A stretch of 64,000 bases of DNA from Phytophthora colocasiae (GCA_018806915.1 JAGKQI010000105.1:2852001-2916000); one strand, 5' to 3'; positions 24,088-37,053 are shown, counted from the stretch's first letter. The notes: a model not told the origin generated them from the letters alone. Made by a program: numbers and translations.

Positions 24088-24781
24088 CTTCTTTGCCTCT
24101 TTTTGCTTCTTTGCCTCCTTTCCCACCTACCACGTAATTGCCCTCGCCGCCTCGTTTGGCCTATGTGTGCCCTCGCTTCACCGTGCCTCCGCACCAACTT
24201 GTCCGGATGGTTGATTGGTGGATGTTACTCAGTGGCACAATATCCACCGCCCATGTCACGTGGTGGCGGTTGTTCAGGTTCGACTCTGCGATGGACGAGA
24301 CCGCTCACACTGATGGGGCGGGGCCTCTCACGCCGCCCGGACAGAGTCAATGTCATGTGGATCGACCCAAGTTCCGTGTATTTATGGTTCCCAATAACGG
24401 CACTATACCTACTGGCGAACATTGCACAGCGGCAATGGGCGATAGCTGGCCCCAGCGTCATCCAACAGTATATCACCCGCTGCCGTCGTCTGTTGCTGTC
24501 GTTGGAAGTCTACACACATCCAGTCAGCGCTACATGTAGGAGGACGTCGTCCAGGGCAAAGATGTCGAGGTCGGTATCGATCGGGGAGGGATGACATCTT
24601 TGTGAGCAAGCGGTCTGTCACGACGGCTGTGGAGGCTGTAGGTGCTGTGAGGCAGCAGGAGGTGTTGGAAAGGATGGTGTGTATGTTTGTAGGCTTGGTG
24701 GTGAGCATGTAAGAAGCGTTTTGTGCGCAGGGTGTGTGTATTTGAATTTTGATGGCGTGGGGTTGTTGTTGTTGTTATGAT

Positions 24782-24855
24782 GCTCCTTTGGCTCCAGTTG
24801 GTAGAGCGTCAGTCTCATAATCTGAAGGTCGCCAGTTCGAGCCTGGCAGGGAGCA
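24782..24855 (+). tRNA. tRNA-Met(CAT), D-arm insertion variant
   Basis: Shared extra C in the D-arm; T5 downstream. Confidence 0.75.
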
Positions 24856-25547
24856 CTTCTTTGCCTCTTTTTGCTTCTTTGCCTCCTTTCCCACCTACCA
24901 CGTAATTGCCCTCGCCGCCTCGTATGGCCTACGTGTATCCTCGCTTCACCGTGCCTCCGCACCAACTTGTCCGGATGGTTGATTGGTGGATGTTACTCAG
25001 TGGCACAATATCCACCGCCCATGTCACGTGGTGGCGGTTGTTCAGGTTCGACTCTGCGATGGACGAGACCGCTCACACTGATGGGGCGGGGCCTCTCACG
25101 CCGCCCGGACAGAGTCAATGTCATGTGGATCGACCCAAGTTCCGTGTATTTATGGTTCCCAATAACGGCACTATACCTACTGGCGAACATTGCACAGCGA
25201 CAATGGGCGATAGCTGGCCCCAGCGTCATCCAACAGTATATCACCCGCTGCCGTCGTCTGTTGCTGTCGTTGAAGTCTACACACATCCAGTCAGCGCTAC
25301 ATGTAGGAGGACGTCGTCCAGGGCAAAGATGTCGAGGTCGGTATCGATCGGGAGGGATGACATCTTTGTGAGCAAGCGGTCTGTCACGACGGCTGTGGAG
25401 GCTGTAGGTGCTGTGAGGCAGCAGGAGGTGTTGGAAAGGATGGTGTGTATGTTTGTAGGCTTGGTGGTGAGCATGTAAGAAGCGTTTTGTGCGCAGGGTG
25501 TGTGTATTTGAATTTTGATGGCGTGGGGTTGTTGTTGTTGTTATGAT

Positions 25548-25619
25548 GCTCCTTTGGCTCAGTTGGTAGAGCGTCAGTCTCATAATCTGAAGGTCGCCAG
25601 TTCGAGCCTGGCAGGAGCA
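25548..25619 (+). tRNA. tRNA-Met(CAT), 3' acceptor deletion variant
   Basis: 72 nt, GGCAGGAGCA; T4 downstream. Confidence 0.6.
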
Positions 25620-26309
25620 CTTCTTTGCCTCTTTTGCTTCTTTGCCTCCTTTCCCACCTACCACGTAATTGCCCTCGCCGCCTCGTATGGCCTATGTGTA
25701 TCCTCGCTTCACCGTGCCTCCGCACCAACTTGTCCGGATGGTTGATTGGTGGATGTTACTCAGTGGCACAATATCCACCGCCCATGTCACGTGGTGGCGG
25801 TTGTTCAGGTTCGACTCTCCGATGGACGAGACCGCTCACTGATGGGGCGGGGCCTCTCACGCCGCCCGGACAGAGTCAATGTCATGTGGATCGACCCAAG
25901 TTCCGTGTATTTATGGTTCCCAATAACGGCACTATACCTACTGGCGAACATTGCACAGCGACAATGGGCGATAGCTGGCCCCAGCGTCATCCAACAGTAT
26001 ATCACCCGCTGCCGTCGTCTGTTGCTGTCGTTGGAAGTCTACACACATCCAGTCAGCGCTACATGTAGGAGGACGTCGTCCAGGGCAAAGATGTCGAGGT
26101 CGGTATCGATCGGGAGGGATGACATCTTTGTGAGCAAGCGGTCTGTCACGACGGCTGTGGAGGCTGTAGGTGCTGTGAGGCAGCAGGAGGTGTTGGAAAG
26201 GATGGTGTGTATGTTTGTAGGCTTGGTGGTGAGCATGTAAGAAGCGTTTTGTGCGCAGGGTGTGTGTATTTGAATTTTGATGGCGTGGGGTTGTTGTTGT
26301 TGTTATGAT

Positions 26310-26382
26310 GCTCCTTTGGCTCAGTTGGTAGAGCGTCAGTCTCATAATCTGAAGGTCGCCAGTTCGAGCCTGGCAGGGAGCA
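26310..26382 (+). tRNA. tRNA-Met(CAT), canonical copy
   Basis: Canonical; the T4 run lies unusually close, 4 nt after the gene (CTTCTTTTGCC). Confidence 0.95.
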
Positions 26383-27073
26383 CTTCTTTTGCCTCTTTGC
26401 TTCTTTGCCTCCTTTCCCACCTACCACGTAATTGCCCACGCCGCCTCGTTTGGCCTACGTGTATCCTCGCTTCACCGTGCCTCCGCACCAACTTGTCCGG
26501 ATGGTTGGTTGGTGGATGTTACTCAGTGGCACAATATCCACCGCCCATGTCACGTGGTGGCGGTTGTTCAGGTTCGACTCTGCGATGGACGAGACCGCTC
26601 AGACTGATGGGGCGGGCCTCTCACGCCGCCCGGACAGAGTCAATGTCATGTGGATCGACCCAAGTTCCGTGTATTTATGGTTCCCAATAACGGCACTATA
26701 CCTACTGGCGAACATTGCACAGCGGCAATGGGCGATAGCTGGCCCCAGCGTCATCCAACAGTATATCACCCGCTGCCGTCGTCTGTTGCTGTCGTTGGAA
26801 GTCTACACACATCCCGTCAGCGCTACATGTAGGAGGACGTCGTCCAGGGCAAAGATGTCGAGGTCGGTATCGATCGGGAGGGATGACATCTTTGTGAGCA
26901 AGCGGTCTGTCACGACGGCTGTGGAGGCTGTAGGTGCTGTGAGGCAGCAGGAGGTGTTGGAAAGGATGGTGTGTATGTTTGTAGGCTTGGTGGTGAGCAT
27001 GTAAGAAGCGTTTTGTGCGCAGGGTGTGTGTATTTGAATTTTGATGGCGTGGGGTTGTTGTTGTTGTTATGAT

Positions 27074-27146
27074 GCTCCTTTGGCTCAGTTGGTAGAGCGT
27101 CAGTCTCATAATCTGAAGGTCGCCAGTTCGAGCCTGGCAGGGAGCA
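27074..27146 (+). tRNA. tRNA-Met(CAT), canonical copy
   Basis: Canonical; the preceding spacer carries the CATCCCGTCAG variant; T4 downstream. Confidence 0.95.
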
Positions 27147-27838
27147 CTTCTTTGCCTCTTTTGCTTCTTTGCCTCCTTTCCCACCTACCACGTAATTGCC
27201 CTCGCCGCCTCGTTTGGCCTATGTGTATCCTCGCTTCACCGTGCCTCCGCACCAACTTGTCCGGATGGTTGATTGGTGGATGTTACTCAGTGGCACAATA
27301 TCCACCGCCCATGTCACGTGGTGGCGGTTGTTCAGGTTCGACTCTGCGATGGACGAGACCGCTCACACTGATGGGGCGGGGCCTCTCACGCCGCCCGGAC
27401 AGAGTCAATGTCATGTGGATCAACCCAAGTTCCGTGTATTTATGGTTCCCAATAACGGCACTATACCTACTGGCGAACATTGCACAGCGGCAATGGGCGA
27501 TAGCTGGCCCCAGCGTCATCCAACAGTATATCACCCGCTGCCGTCGTCTGTTGCTGTCGTTGGAAGTCTACACACATCCCGTCAGCGCTACATGTAGGAG
27601 GACGTCGTCCAGGGCAAAGATGTCGAGGTCGGTATCGATCGGGAGGGATGACATCTTTGTGAGCAAGCGGTCTGTCACGACGGCTGTGGAGGCTGTAGGT
27701 GCTGTGAGGCAGCAGGAGGTGTTGGAAAGGATGGTGTGTATGTTTGTAGGCTTGGTGGTGAGCATGTAAGAAGCGTTTTGTGCGCAGGGTGTGTGTATTT
27801 GAATTTTGATGGCGTGGGGTTGTTGTTGTTGTTATGAT

Positions 27839-27911
27839 GCTCCTTTGGCTCAGTTGGTAGAGCGTCAGTCTCATAATCTGAAGGTCGCCAGTTCGAGCCT
27901 GGCAGGGAGCA
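27839..27911 (+). tRNA. tRNA-Met(CAT), canonical copy
   Basis: Canonical; the preceding spacer has both CATCCCGTCAG and GATCAACCC; T4 downstream. Confidence 0.95.
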
Positions 27912-28604
27912 CTTCTTTGCCTCTTTTGCTTCTTTGCCTCCTTTCCCACCTACCACGTAATTGCCCACGCCGCCTCGTTTGGCCTACGTGTATCCTCGCT
28001 TCACCGTGCCTCCGCACCAACTTGTCCGGATGGTTGGTTGGTGGATGTTACTCAGTGGCACAATATCCACCGCCCATGTCACGTGGTGGCGGTTGTTCAG
28101 GTTCGACTCTGCGATGGACGAGACCGCTCACACTGATGGGGCGGGGCCTCTCACGCCGCCCGGACAGAGTCAATGTCATGTGGATCGACCCAAGTTCCGT
28201 GTATTTATGGTTCCCAATAACGGCACTATACCTACTGGCGAACATTGCACAGCGACAATGGGCGATAGCTGGCCCCAGCGTCATCCAACAGTATATCACC
28301 CGCTGCCGTCGTCTGTTGCTGTCGTTGGAAGTCTACACACATCCAGTCAGCGCTACATGTAGGAGGACGTCGTCCAGGGCAAAGATGTCGAGGTCGGTAT
28401 CGATCGGGGAGGGATGACATCTTTGTGAGCAAGCGGTCTGTCACGACGGCTGTGGAGGCTGTAGGTGCTGTGAGGCAGCAGGAGGTGTTGGAAAGGATGG
28501 TGTGTATGTTTGTAGGCTTGGTGGTGAGCATGTAAGAAGCGTTTTGTGCGCAGGGTGTGTGTATTTGAATTTTGATGGCGTGGGGTTGTTGTCGTTGTTA
28601 TGAT

Positions 28605-28677
28605 GCTCCTTTGGCTCAGTTGGTAGAGCGTCAGTCTCATAATCTGAAGGTCGCCAGTTCGAGCCTGGCAGGGAGCA
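28605..28677 (+). tRNA. tRNA-Met(CAT), canonical copy
   Basis: Canonical; the upstream repeat is the TTGTCGTTG form; T5 downstream. Confidence 0.95.
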
Positions 28678-29370
28678 CTTCTTTGCCTCTTTTTGCTTCT
28701 TTGCCTCCTTTCCCACCTACCACGTAATTGCCCTCGCCGCCTCGTTTGGCCTATGTGTATCCTCGCTTCACCGTGCCTCCGCACCAACTTGTCCGGATGG
28801 TTGATTGGTGGATGTTACTCAGTGGCACAATATCCACCGCCCATGTCACGTGGTGGCGGTTGTTCAGGTTCGACTCTGCGATGGACGAGACCGCTCACAC
28901 TGATGGGGCGGGGCCTCTCACGCCGCCCGGACAGAGTCAATGTCATGTGGATCGACCCAAGTTCCGTGTATTTATGGTTCCCAATAACGGCACTATACCT
29001 ACTGGCGAACATTGCACAGCGACAATGGGCGATAGCTGGCCCCAGCGTCATCCAACAGCATATCACCCGCTGCCGTCGTCTGTTGCTGTCGTTGGAAGTC
29101 TACACACATCCAGTCAGCGCTACATGTAGGAGGACGTCGTCCAGGGCAAAGATGTCGAGGTCGGTATCGATCGGGAGGGATGACATCTTTGTGAGCAAGC
29201 GGTCTGTCACGACGGCTGTGGAGGCTGTAGGTGCTGTGAGGCAGCAGGAGGTGTTGGAAAGGATGGTGTGTATGTTTGTAGGCTTGGTGGTGAGCATGTA
29301 AGAAGCGTTTTGTGCGCAGGGTGTGTGTATTTGAATTTTGATGGCGTGGGGTTGTTGTTGTTGTTATGAT

Positions 29371-29443
29371 GCTCCTTTGGCTCAGTTGGTAGAGCGTCAG
29401 TCTCATAATCTGAAGGTCGCCAGTTCGAGCCTGGCAGGGAGCA
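29371..29443 (+). tRNA. tRNA-Met(CAT), canonical copy
   Basis: Canonical; T4 downstream. Confidence 0.95.
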
Positions 29444-30136
29444 CTTCTTTGCCTCTTTTGCTTCTTTGCCTCCTTTCCCACCTACCACGTAATTGCCCTC
29501 GCCGCCTCGTTTGGCCTATGTGTATCCTCGCTTCACCGTGCCTCCGCACCAACTTGTCCGGATGGTTGATTGGTGGATGTTACTCAGTGGCACAATATCC
29601 ACCGCCCATGTCACGTGGTGGCGGTTGTTCAGGTTCGACTCTGCGATGGACGAGACCGCTCACACTGATGGGGCGGGGCCTCTCACGCCGCCCGGACAGA
29701 GTCAATGTCATGTGGATCGACCCAAGTTCCGTGTATTTATGGTTCCCAATAACGGCACTATACCTACTGGCGAACATTGCACAGCGGCAATGGGCGATAG
29801 CTGGCCCCAGCGTCATCCAACAGTATATCACCCGCTGCCGTCGTCTGTTGCTGTCGTTGGAAGTCTACACACATCCAGTCAGCGCTACATGTAGGAGGAC
29901 GTCGTCCAGGGCAAAGATGTCGAGGTCGGTATCGATCGGGGAGGGATGACATCTTTGTGAGCAAGCGGTCTGTCACGACGGCTGTGGAGGCTGTAGGTGC
30001 TGTGAGGCAGCAGGAGGTGTTGGAAAGGATGGTGTGTATGTTTGTAGGCTTGGTGGTGAGCATGTAAGAAGCGTTTTGTGCGCAGGGTGTGTGTATTTGA
30101 ATTTTGATGGCGTGGGGTTGTTGTTGTTGTTATGAT

Positions 30137-30209
30137 GCTCCTTTGGCTCAGTTGGTAGAGCGTCAGTCTCATAATCTGAAGGTCGCCAGTTCGAGCCTGG
30201 CAGGGAGCA
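30137..30209 (+). tRNA. tRNA-Met(CAT), canonical copy
   Basis: Canonical; T5 downstream. Confidence 0.95.
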
Positions 30210-30903
30210 CTTCTTTGCCTCTTTTTGCTTCTTTGCCTCCTTTCCCACCTACCACGTAATTGCCCTCGCCGCCTCGTTTGGCCTATGTGTGCCCTCGCTT
30301 CACCGTGCCTCCGCACCAACTTGTCCGGATGGTTGATTGGTGGATGTTACTCAGTGGCACAATATCCACCGCCCATGTCACGTGGTGGCGGTTGTTCAGG
30401 TTCGACTCTGCGATGGACGAGACCGCTCACACTGATGGGGCGGGGCCTCTCACGCCGCCCGGACAGAGTCAATGTCATGTGGATCAACCCAAGTTCCGTG
30501 TATTTATGGTTCCCAATAACGGCACTATACCTACTGGCGAACATTGCACAGCGGCAATGGGCGATAGCTGGCCCCAGCGTCATCCAACAGCATATCACCC
30601 GCTGCCGTCGTCTGTTGCTGTCGTTGGAAGTCTACACACATCCAGTCAGCGCTACATGTAGGAGGACGTCGTCCAGGGCAAAGATGTCGAGGTCGGTATC
30701 GATCGGGGAGGGATGACATCTTTGTGAGCAAGCGGTCTGTCACGACGGCTGTGGAGGCTGTAGGTGCTGTGAGGCAGCAGGAGGTGTTGGAAAGGATGGT
30801 GTGTATGTTTGTAGGCTTGGTGGTGAGCATGTAAGAAGCGTTTTGTGCGCAGGGTGTGTGTATTTGAATTTTGATGGCGTGGGGTTGTTGTTGTTGTTAT
30901 GAT

Positions 30904-30976
30904 GCTCCTTTGGCTCAGTTGGTAGAGCGTCAGTCTCATAATCTGAAGGTCGCCAGTTCGAGCCTGGCAGGGAGCA
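30904..30976 (+). tRNA. tRNA-Met(CAT), canonical copy
   Basis: Canonical; the preceding spacer pairs GATCAACCC with CAGCATATC. Confidence 0.95.
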
Positions 30977-31667
30977 CTTCTTTGCCTCTTTTTGCTTCTT
31001 TGCCTCCTTTCCCACCTACCACGTAATTGCCCTCGCCGCCTCGTTTGGCCTATGTGTGCCCTCGCTTCACCGTGCCTCCGCACCAACTTGTCCGGATGGT
31101 TGATTGGTGGATGTTACTCAGTGGCACAATATCCACCGCCCATGTCACGTGGTGGCGGTTGTTCAGGTTCGACTCTGCGATGGACGAGACCGCTCACACT
31201 GATGGGGCGGGGCCTCTCACGCCCGGACAGAGTCAATGTCATGTGGATCAACCCAAGTTCCGTGTATTTATGGTTCCCAATAACGGCACTATACCTACTG
31301 GCGAACATTGCACAGCGGCAATGGGCGATAGCTGGCCCCAGCGTCATCCAACAGTATATCACCCGCTGCCGTCGTCTGTTGCTGTCGTTGGAAGTCTACA
31401 CACATCCCGTCAGCGCTACATGTAGGAGGACGTCGTCCAGGGCAAAGATGTCGAGGTCGGTATCGATCGGGGAGGGATGACATCTTTGTGAGCAAGCGGT
31501 CTGTCACGACGGCTGTGGAGGCTGTAGGTGCTGTGAGGCAGCAGGAGGTGTTGGAAAGGATGGTGTGTATGTTTGTAGGCTTGGTGGTGAGCATGTAAGA
31601 AGCGTTTTGTGCGCAGGGTGTGTGTATTTGAATTTTGATGGCGTGGGGTTGTTGTTGTTGTTATGAT

Positions 31668-31740
31668 GCTCCTTTGGCTCAGTTGGTAGAGCGTCAGTCT
31701 CATAATCTGAAGGTCGCCAGTTCGAGCCTGGCAGGGAGCA
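31668..31740 (+). tRNA. tRNA-Met(CAT), canonical copy
   Basis: Canonical; the preceding spacer has a 3 bp deletion (CACGCCCGGACAG) plus CATCCCGTCAG, a haplotype repeated before 36267. Confidence 0.95.
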
Positions 31741-32434
31741 CTTCTTTGCCTCTTTTTGTTTCGTTGCCTCCTTTCCCACCTACCACGTAATTGCCCTCGC
31801 CGCCTCGTTTGGCCTATGTGTGCCCTCGCTTCACCGTGCCTCCGCACCAACTTGTCCGGATGGTTGATTGGTGGATGTTACTCAGTGGCACAATATCCAC
31901 CGCCCATGTCACGTGGTGGCGGTTGTTCAGGTTCGACTCTGCGATGGACGAGACCGCTCACACTGATGGGGCGGGGCCTCTCACGCCGCCCGGACAGAGT
32001 CAATGTCATGTGGATCAACCCAAGTTCCGTGTATTTATGGTTCCCAATAACGGCACTATACCTACTGGCGAACATTGCACAGCGGCAATGGGCGATAGCT
32101 GGCCCCAGCGTCATCCAACAGCATATCACCCGCTGCCGTCGTCTGTTGCTGTCGTTGGAAGTCTACACACATCCAGTCAGCGCTACATGTAGGAGGACGT
32201 CGTCCAGGGCAAAGATGTCGAGGTCGGTATCGATCGGGGAGGGATGACATCTTTGTGAGCAAGCGGTCTGTCACGACGGCTGTGGAGGCTGTAGGTGCTG
32301 TGAGGCAGCAGGAGGTGTTGGAAAGGATGGTGTGTATGTTTGTAGGCTTGGTGGTGAGCATGTAAGAAGCGTTTTGTGCGCAGGGTGTGTGTATTTGAAT
32401 TTTGATGGCGTGGGGTTGTTGTTGTTGTTATGAT

Positions 32435-32507
32435 GCTCCTTTGGCTCAGTTGGTAGAGCGTCAGTCTCATAATCTGAAGGTCGCCAGTTCGAGCCTGGCA
32501 GGGAGCA
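32435..32507 (+). tRNA. tRNA-Met(CAT), canonical copy
   Basis: Canonical; T5 downstream. Confidence 0.95.
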
Positions 32508-33205
32508 CTTCTTTGCCTCTTTTTGCTTCTTTGCCTCCTTTCCCACCTACCACGTAATTGCCCTCGCCGCCTCGTTTGGCCTATGTGTGCCCTCGCTTCA
32601 CCGTGCCTCCGCACCAACTTGTCCGGATGGTTGATTGGTGGATGTTACTCAGTGGCACAATATCCACCGCCCATGTCACGTGGTGGCGGTTGTTCAGGTT
32701 CGACTCTGCGATGGACGAGACCGCTCACACTGATGGGGCGGGGCCTCTCACGCCGCCCGGACAGAGTCAATGTCATGTGGATCAACCCAAGTTCCGTGTA
32801 TTTATGGTTCCCAATAACGGCACTATACCTACTGGCGAACATTGCACAGCGGCAATGGGCGATAGCTGGCCCCAGCGTCATCCAACAGCATATCACCCGC
32901 TGCCGTCGTCTGTTGCTGTCGTTGGAAGTCTACACACATCCAGTCAGCGCTACATGTAGGAGGACGTCGTCCAGGGCAAAGATGTCGAGGTCGGTATCGA
33001 TCGGGGAGGGATGACATCTTTGTGAGCAAGCGGTCTGTCACGACGGCTGTGGAGGCTGTAGGTGCTGTGAGGCAGCAGGAGGTGTTGGAAAGGATGAATT
33101 GTGTGTATGTTTGTAGGCTTGGTGGTGAGCATGTAAGAAGCGTTTTGTGCGCAGGGTGTGTGTATTTGAATTTTGATGGCGTGGGGTTGTTGTTGTTGTT
33201 ATGAT

Positions 33206-33278
33206 GCTCCTTTGGCTCAGTTGGTAGAGCGTCAGTCTCATAATCTGAAGGTCGCCAGTTCGAGCCTGGCAGGGAGCA
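33206..33278 (+). tRNA. tRNA-Met(CAT), canonical copy
   Basis: Canonical; the preceding unit is long (771 bp) through a private insertion near 33095 (GGATGAATTGTG). Confidence 0.95.
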
Positions 33279-33970
33279 CTTCTTTGCCTCTTTTTGTTTC
33301 GTTGCCTCCTTTCCCACCTACCACGTAATTGCCCTCGCCGCCTCGTTTGGCCTATGTGTGCCCTCGCTTCACCGTGCCTCCGCACCAACTTGTCCGGATG
33401 GTTGATTGGTGGATGTTACTCAGTGGCACAATATCCACCGCCCATGTCACGTGGTGGCGGTTGTTCAGGTTCGACTCTGCGATGGACGAGACCGCTCACA
33501 CTGATGGGGCGGGGCCTCTCACGCCGCCCGGACAGAGTCAATGTCATGTGGATCAACCCAAGTTCCGTGTATTTATGGTTCCCAATAACGGCACTATACC
33601 TACTGGCGAACATTGCACAGCGGCAATGGGCGATAGCTGGCCCCAGCGTCATCCAACAGTATATCACCCGCTGCCGTCGTCTGTTGCTGTCGTTGGAAGT
33701 CTACACATCCAGTCAGCGCTACATGTAGGAGGACGTCGTCCAGGGCAAAGATGTCGAGGTCGGTATCGATCGGGGAGGGATGACATCTTTGTGAGCAAGC
33801 GGTCTGTCACGACGGCTGTGGAGGCTGTAGGTGCTGTGAGGCAGCAGGAGGTGTTGGAAAGGATGGTGTGTATGTTTGTAGGCTTGGTGGTGAGCATGTA
33901 AGAAGCGTTTTGTGCGCAGGGTGTGTGTATTTGAATTTTGATGGCGTGGGGTTGTTGTTGTTGTTATGAT

Positions 33971-34043
33971 GCTCCTTTGGCTCAGTTGGTAGAGCGTCAG
34001 TCTCATAATCTGAAGGTCGCCAGTTCGAGCCTGGCAGGGAGCA
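33971..34043 (+). tRNA. tRNA-Met(CAT), canonical copy
   Basis: Canonical body; the downstream tract has only T3 runs (CTCTTTGTTTCG). Confidence 0.93.
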
Positions 34044-34735
34044 CTTCTTTGCCTCTTTGTTTCGTTGCCTCCATTCCCACCTACCACGTAATTGCCCTCG
34101 CCGCCTCGTTTGGCCTATGTGTGCCCTCGCTTCACCGTGCCTCCGCACCAACTTGTCCGGATGGTTGATTGGTGGATGTTACTCAGTGGCACAATATCCA
34201 CCGCCCATGTCACGTGGTGGCGGTTGTTCAGGTTCGACTCTGCGATGGACGAGACCGCTCACACTGATGGGGCGGGGCCTCTCACGCCGCCCGGACAGAG
34301 TCAATGTCATGTGGATCGACCCAAGTTCCGTGTATTTATGGTTCCCAATAACGGCACTATACCTACTGGCGAACATTGCACAGCGGCAATGGGCGATAGC
34401 TGGCCCCAGCGTCATCCAACAGCATATCACCCGCTGCCGTCGTCTGTTGCTGTCGTTGGAAGTCTACACACATCCAGTCAGCGCTACATGTAGGAGGACG
34501 TCGTCCAGGGCAAAGATGTCGAGGTCGGTATCGATCGGGGAGGGATGACATCTTTGTGAGCAAGCGGTCTGTCACGACGGCTGTGGAGGCTGTAGGTGCT
34601 GTGAGGCAGCAGGAGGTGTTGGAAAGGATGGTGTGTATGTTTGTAGGCTTGGTGGTGAGCATGTAAGAAGCGTTTTGTGCGCAGGGTGTGTGTATTTGAA
34701 TTTTGATGGCGTGGGGTTGTTGTTGTTGTTATGAT

Positions 34736-34808
34736 GCTCCTTTGGCTCAGTTGGTAGAGCGTCAGTCTCATAATCTGAAGGTCGCCAGTTCGAGCCTGGC
34801 AGGGAGCA
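34736..34808 (+). tRNA. tRNA-Met(CAT), canonical copy
   Basis: Canonical; T5 then GTTTCG, and CCATTCCC downstream as after 5548 and 33971. Confidence 0.95.
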
Positions 34809-35502
34809 CTTCTTTGCCTCTTTTTGTTTCGTTGCCTCCATTCCCACCTACCACGTAATTGCCCTCGCCGCCTCGTTTGGCCTATGTGTGCCCTCGCTTC
34901 ACCGTGTCTCCGCACCAACTTGTCCGGATGGTTGATTGGTGGATGTTACTCAGTGGCACAATATCCACCGCCCATGTCACGTGGTGGCGGTTGTTCAGGT
35001 TCGACTCTGCGATGGACGAGACCGCTCACACTGATGGGGCGGGGCCTCTCACGCCGCCCGGACAGAGTCAATGTCATGTGGATCGACCCAAGTTCCGTGT
35101 ATTTATGGTTCCCAATAACGGCACTATACCTACTGGCGAACATTGCACAGCGGCAATGGGCGATAGCTGGCCCCAGCGTCATCCAACAGTATATCACCCG
35201 CTGCCGTCGTCTGTTGCTGTCGTTGGAAGTCTACACACATCCAGTCAGCGCTACATGTAGGAGGACGTCGTCCAGGGCAAAGATGTCGAGGTCGGTATCG
35301 ATCGGGGAGGGATGACATCTTTGTGAGCAAGCGGTCTGTCACGACGGCTGTGGAGGCTGTAGGTGCTGTGAGGCAGCAGGAGGTGTTGGAAAGGATGGTG
35401 TGTATGTTTGTAGGCTTGGTGGTGAGCATGTAAGAAGCGTTTTGTGCGCAGGGTGTGTGTATTTGAATTTTGATGGCGTGGGGTTGTTGTTGTTGTTATG
35501 AT

Positions 35503-35575
35503 GCTCCTTTGGCTCAGTTGGTAGAGCGTCAGTCTCATAATCTGAAGGTCGCCAGTTCGAGCCTGGCAGGGAGCA
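35503..35575 (+). tRNA. tRNA-Met(CAT), canonical copy
   Basis: Canonical; T5 downstream. Confidence 0.95.
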
Positions 35576-36266
35576 CTTCTTTGCCTCTTTTTGTTTCGTT
35601 GCCTCCTTTCCCACCTACCACGTATTTGCCCTCGCCGCCTCGTATGGCCTATGTGTGCCCTCGCTTCACCGTGTCTCCGCACCAACTTGTCCGGATGGTT
35701 GATTGGTGGATGTTACTCAGTGGCACAATATCCACCGCCCATGTCACGTGGTGGCGGTTGTTCAGGTTCGACTCTGCGATGGACGAGACCGCTCACACTG
35801 ATGGGGCGGGGCCTCTCACGCCCGGACAGAGTCAATGTCATGTGGATCAACCCAAGTTCCGTGTATTTATGGTTCCCAATAACGGCACTATACCTACTGG
35901 CGAACATTGCACAGCGGCAATGGGCGATAGCTGGCCCCAGCGTCATCCAACAGTATATCACCCGCTGCCGTCGTCTGTTGCTGTCGTTGGAAGTCTACAC
36001 ACATCCCGTCAGCGCTACATGTAGGAGGACGTCGTCCAGGGCAAAGATGTCGAGGTCGGTATCGATCGGGGAGGGATGACATCTTTGTGAGCAAGCGGTC
36101 TGTCACGACGGCTGTGGAGGCTGTAGGTGCTGTGAGGCAGCAGGAGGTGTTGGAAAGGATGGTGTGTATGTTTGTAGGCTTGGTGGTGAGCATGTAAGAA
36201 GCGTTTTGTGCGCAGGGTGTGTGTATTTGAATTTTGATGGCGTGGGGTTGTTGTTGTTGTTATGAT

Positions 36267-36339
36267 GCTCCTTTGGCTCAGTTGGTAGAGCGTCAGTCTC
36301 ATAATCTGAAGGTCGCCAGTTCGAGCCTGGCAGGGAGCA
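36267..36339 (+). tRNA. tRNA-Met(CAT), canonical copy
   Basis: Canonical; last intact copy before the hAT insertion. Confidence 0.95.
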
Positions 36340-37045
36340 CTTCTTTGCCTCTTTTTGCTTCTTTGCCTCCTTTCCCACCTACCACGTAATTGCCCTCGCC
36401 GCCTCGTTTGGCCTATGTGTGCCCTCGCTTCACCGTGCCTCCGCACCAACTTGTCCGGATGGTTGATTGGTGGATGTTACTCAGTGGCACAATATCCACC
36501 GCCCATGTCACGTGGTGGCGGTTGTTCAGGTTCGACTCTGCGATGGACGAGACCGCTCACACTGATGGGGCGGGGCCTCTCACGCCCGGACAGAGTCAAT
36601 GTCATGTGGATCAACCCAAGTTCCGTGTATTTATGGTTCCCAATAACGGCACTATACCTACTGGCGAACATTGCACAGCGGCAATGGGCGATAGCTGGCC
36701 CCAGCGTCATCCAACAGCATATCACCCGCTGCCGTCGTCTGTTGCTGTCGTTGGAAGTCTACACACATCCAGTCAGCGCTACATGTAGGAGGACGTCGTC
36801 CAGGGCAAAGATGTCGAGGTCGGTATCGATCGGGGAGGGATGACATCTTTGTGAGCAAGCGGTCTGTCACGACGGCTGTGGAGGCTGTAGGTGCTGTGAG
36901 GCAGCAGGAGGTGTTGGAAAGGATGGTGTGTATGTTTGTAGGCTTGGTGGTGAGCATGTAAGAAGCGTTTTGTGCGCAGGGTGTGTGTATTTGAATTTTG
37001 ATGGCGTGGGGTTGTTGTTGTTGTTGTTATGATGCTCCTTTGGCT

Positions 37046-37053
37046 CAGTTGGT
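37046..37053. repeat. 8 bp target site duplication, left copy
   Basis: CAGTTGGT, part of the tRNA D-loop, repeated at 41096-41103. Eight bases is the hallmark of hAT insertions. Confidence 0.95.

Larger units (their letters stand above)
2367..37053 (+). repeat. Tandem array of ~766 bp units, each with a tRNA-Met(CAT) gene (left block)
   Basis: Head-to-tail units whose tRNA start points are mostly 762-769 bp apart, or 812-815 bp where a 47 bp tRNA 5' half is duplicated. Each unit runs: tRNA gene, T-rich Pol III terminator region, ~690 bp GC-rich spacer, (TTG)n tract and TTATGAT just before the next tRNA. Units are nearly identical and differ at a limited set of shared variant sites (for example GATCGACCC/GATCAACCC, CAGTATATC/CAGCATATC, GATTGGTGG/GGTTGGTGG) plus private small indels. 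The block continues at 41096 after a transposon. Long ORFs stay open in several frames of the spacer, but I judge them non-coding. Confidence 0.97.

Noticed and set aside
2367..37053. CRISPR-like regular repeats
   Set aside because: Units are ~766 bp with tRNA genes and homogeneous spacers; there are no short repeats with unique spacers and no cas genes.
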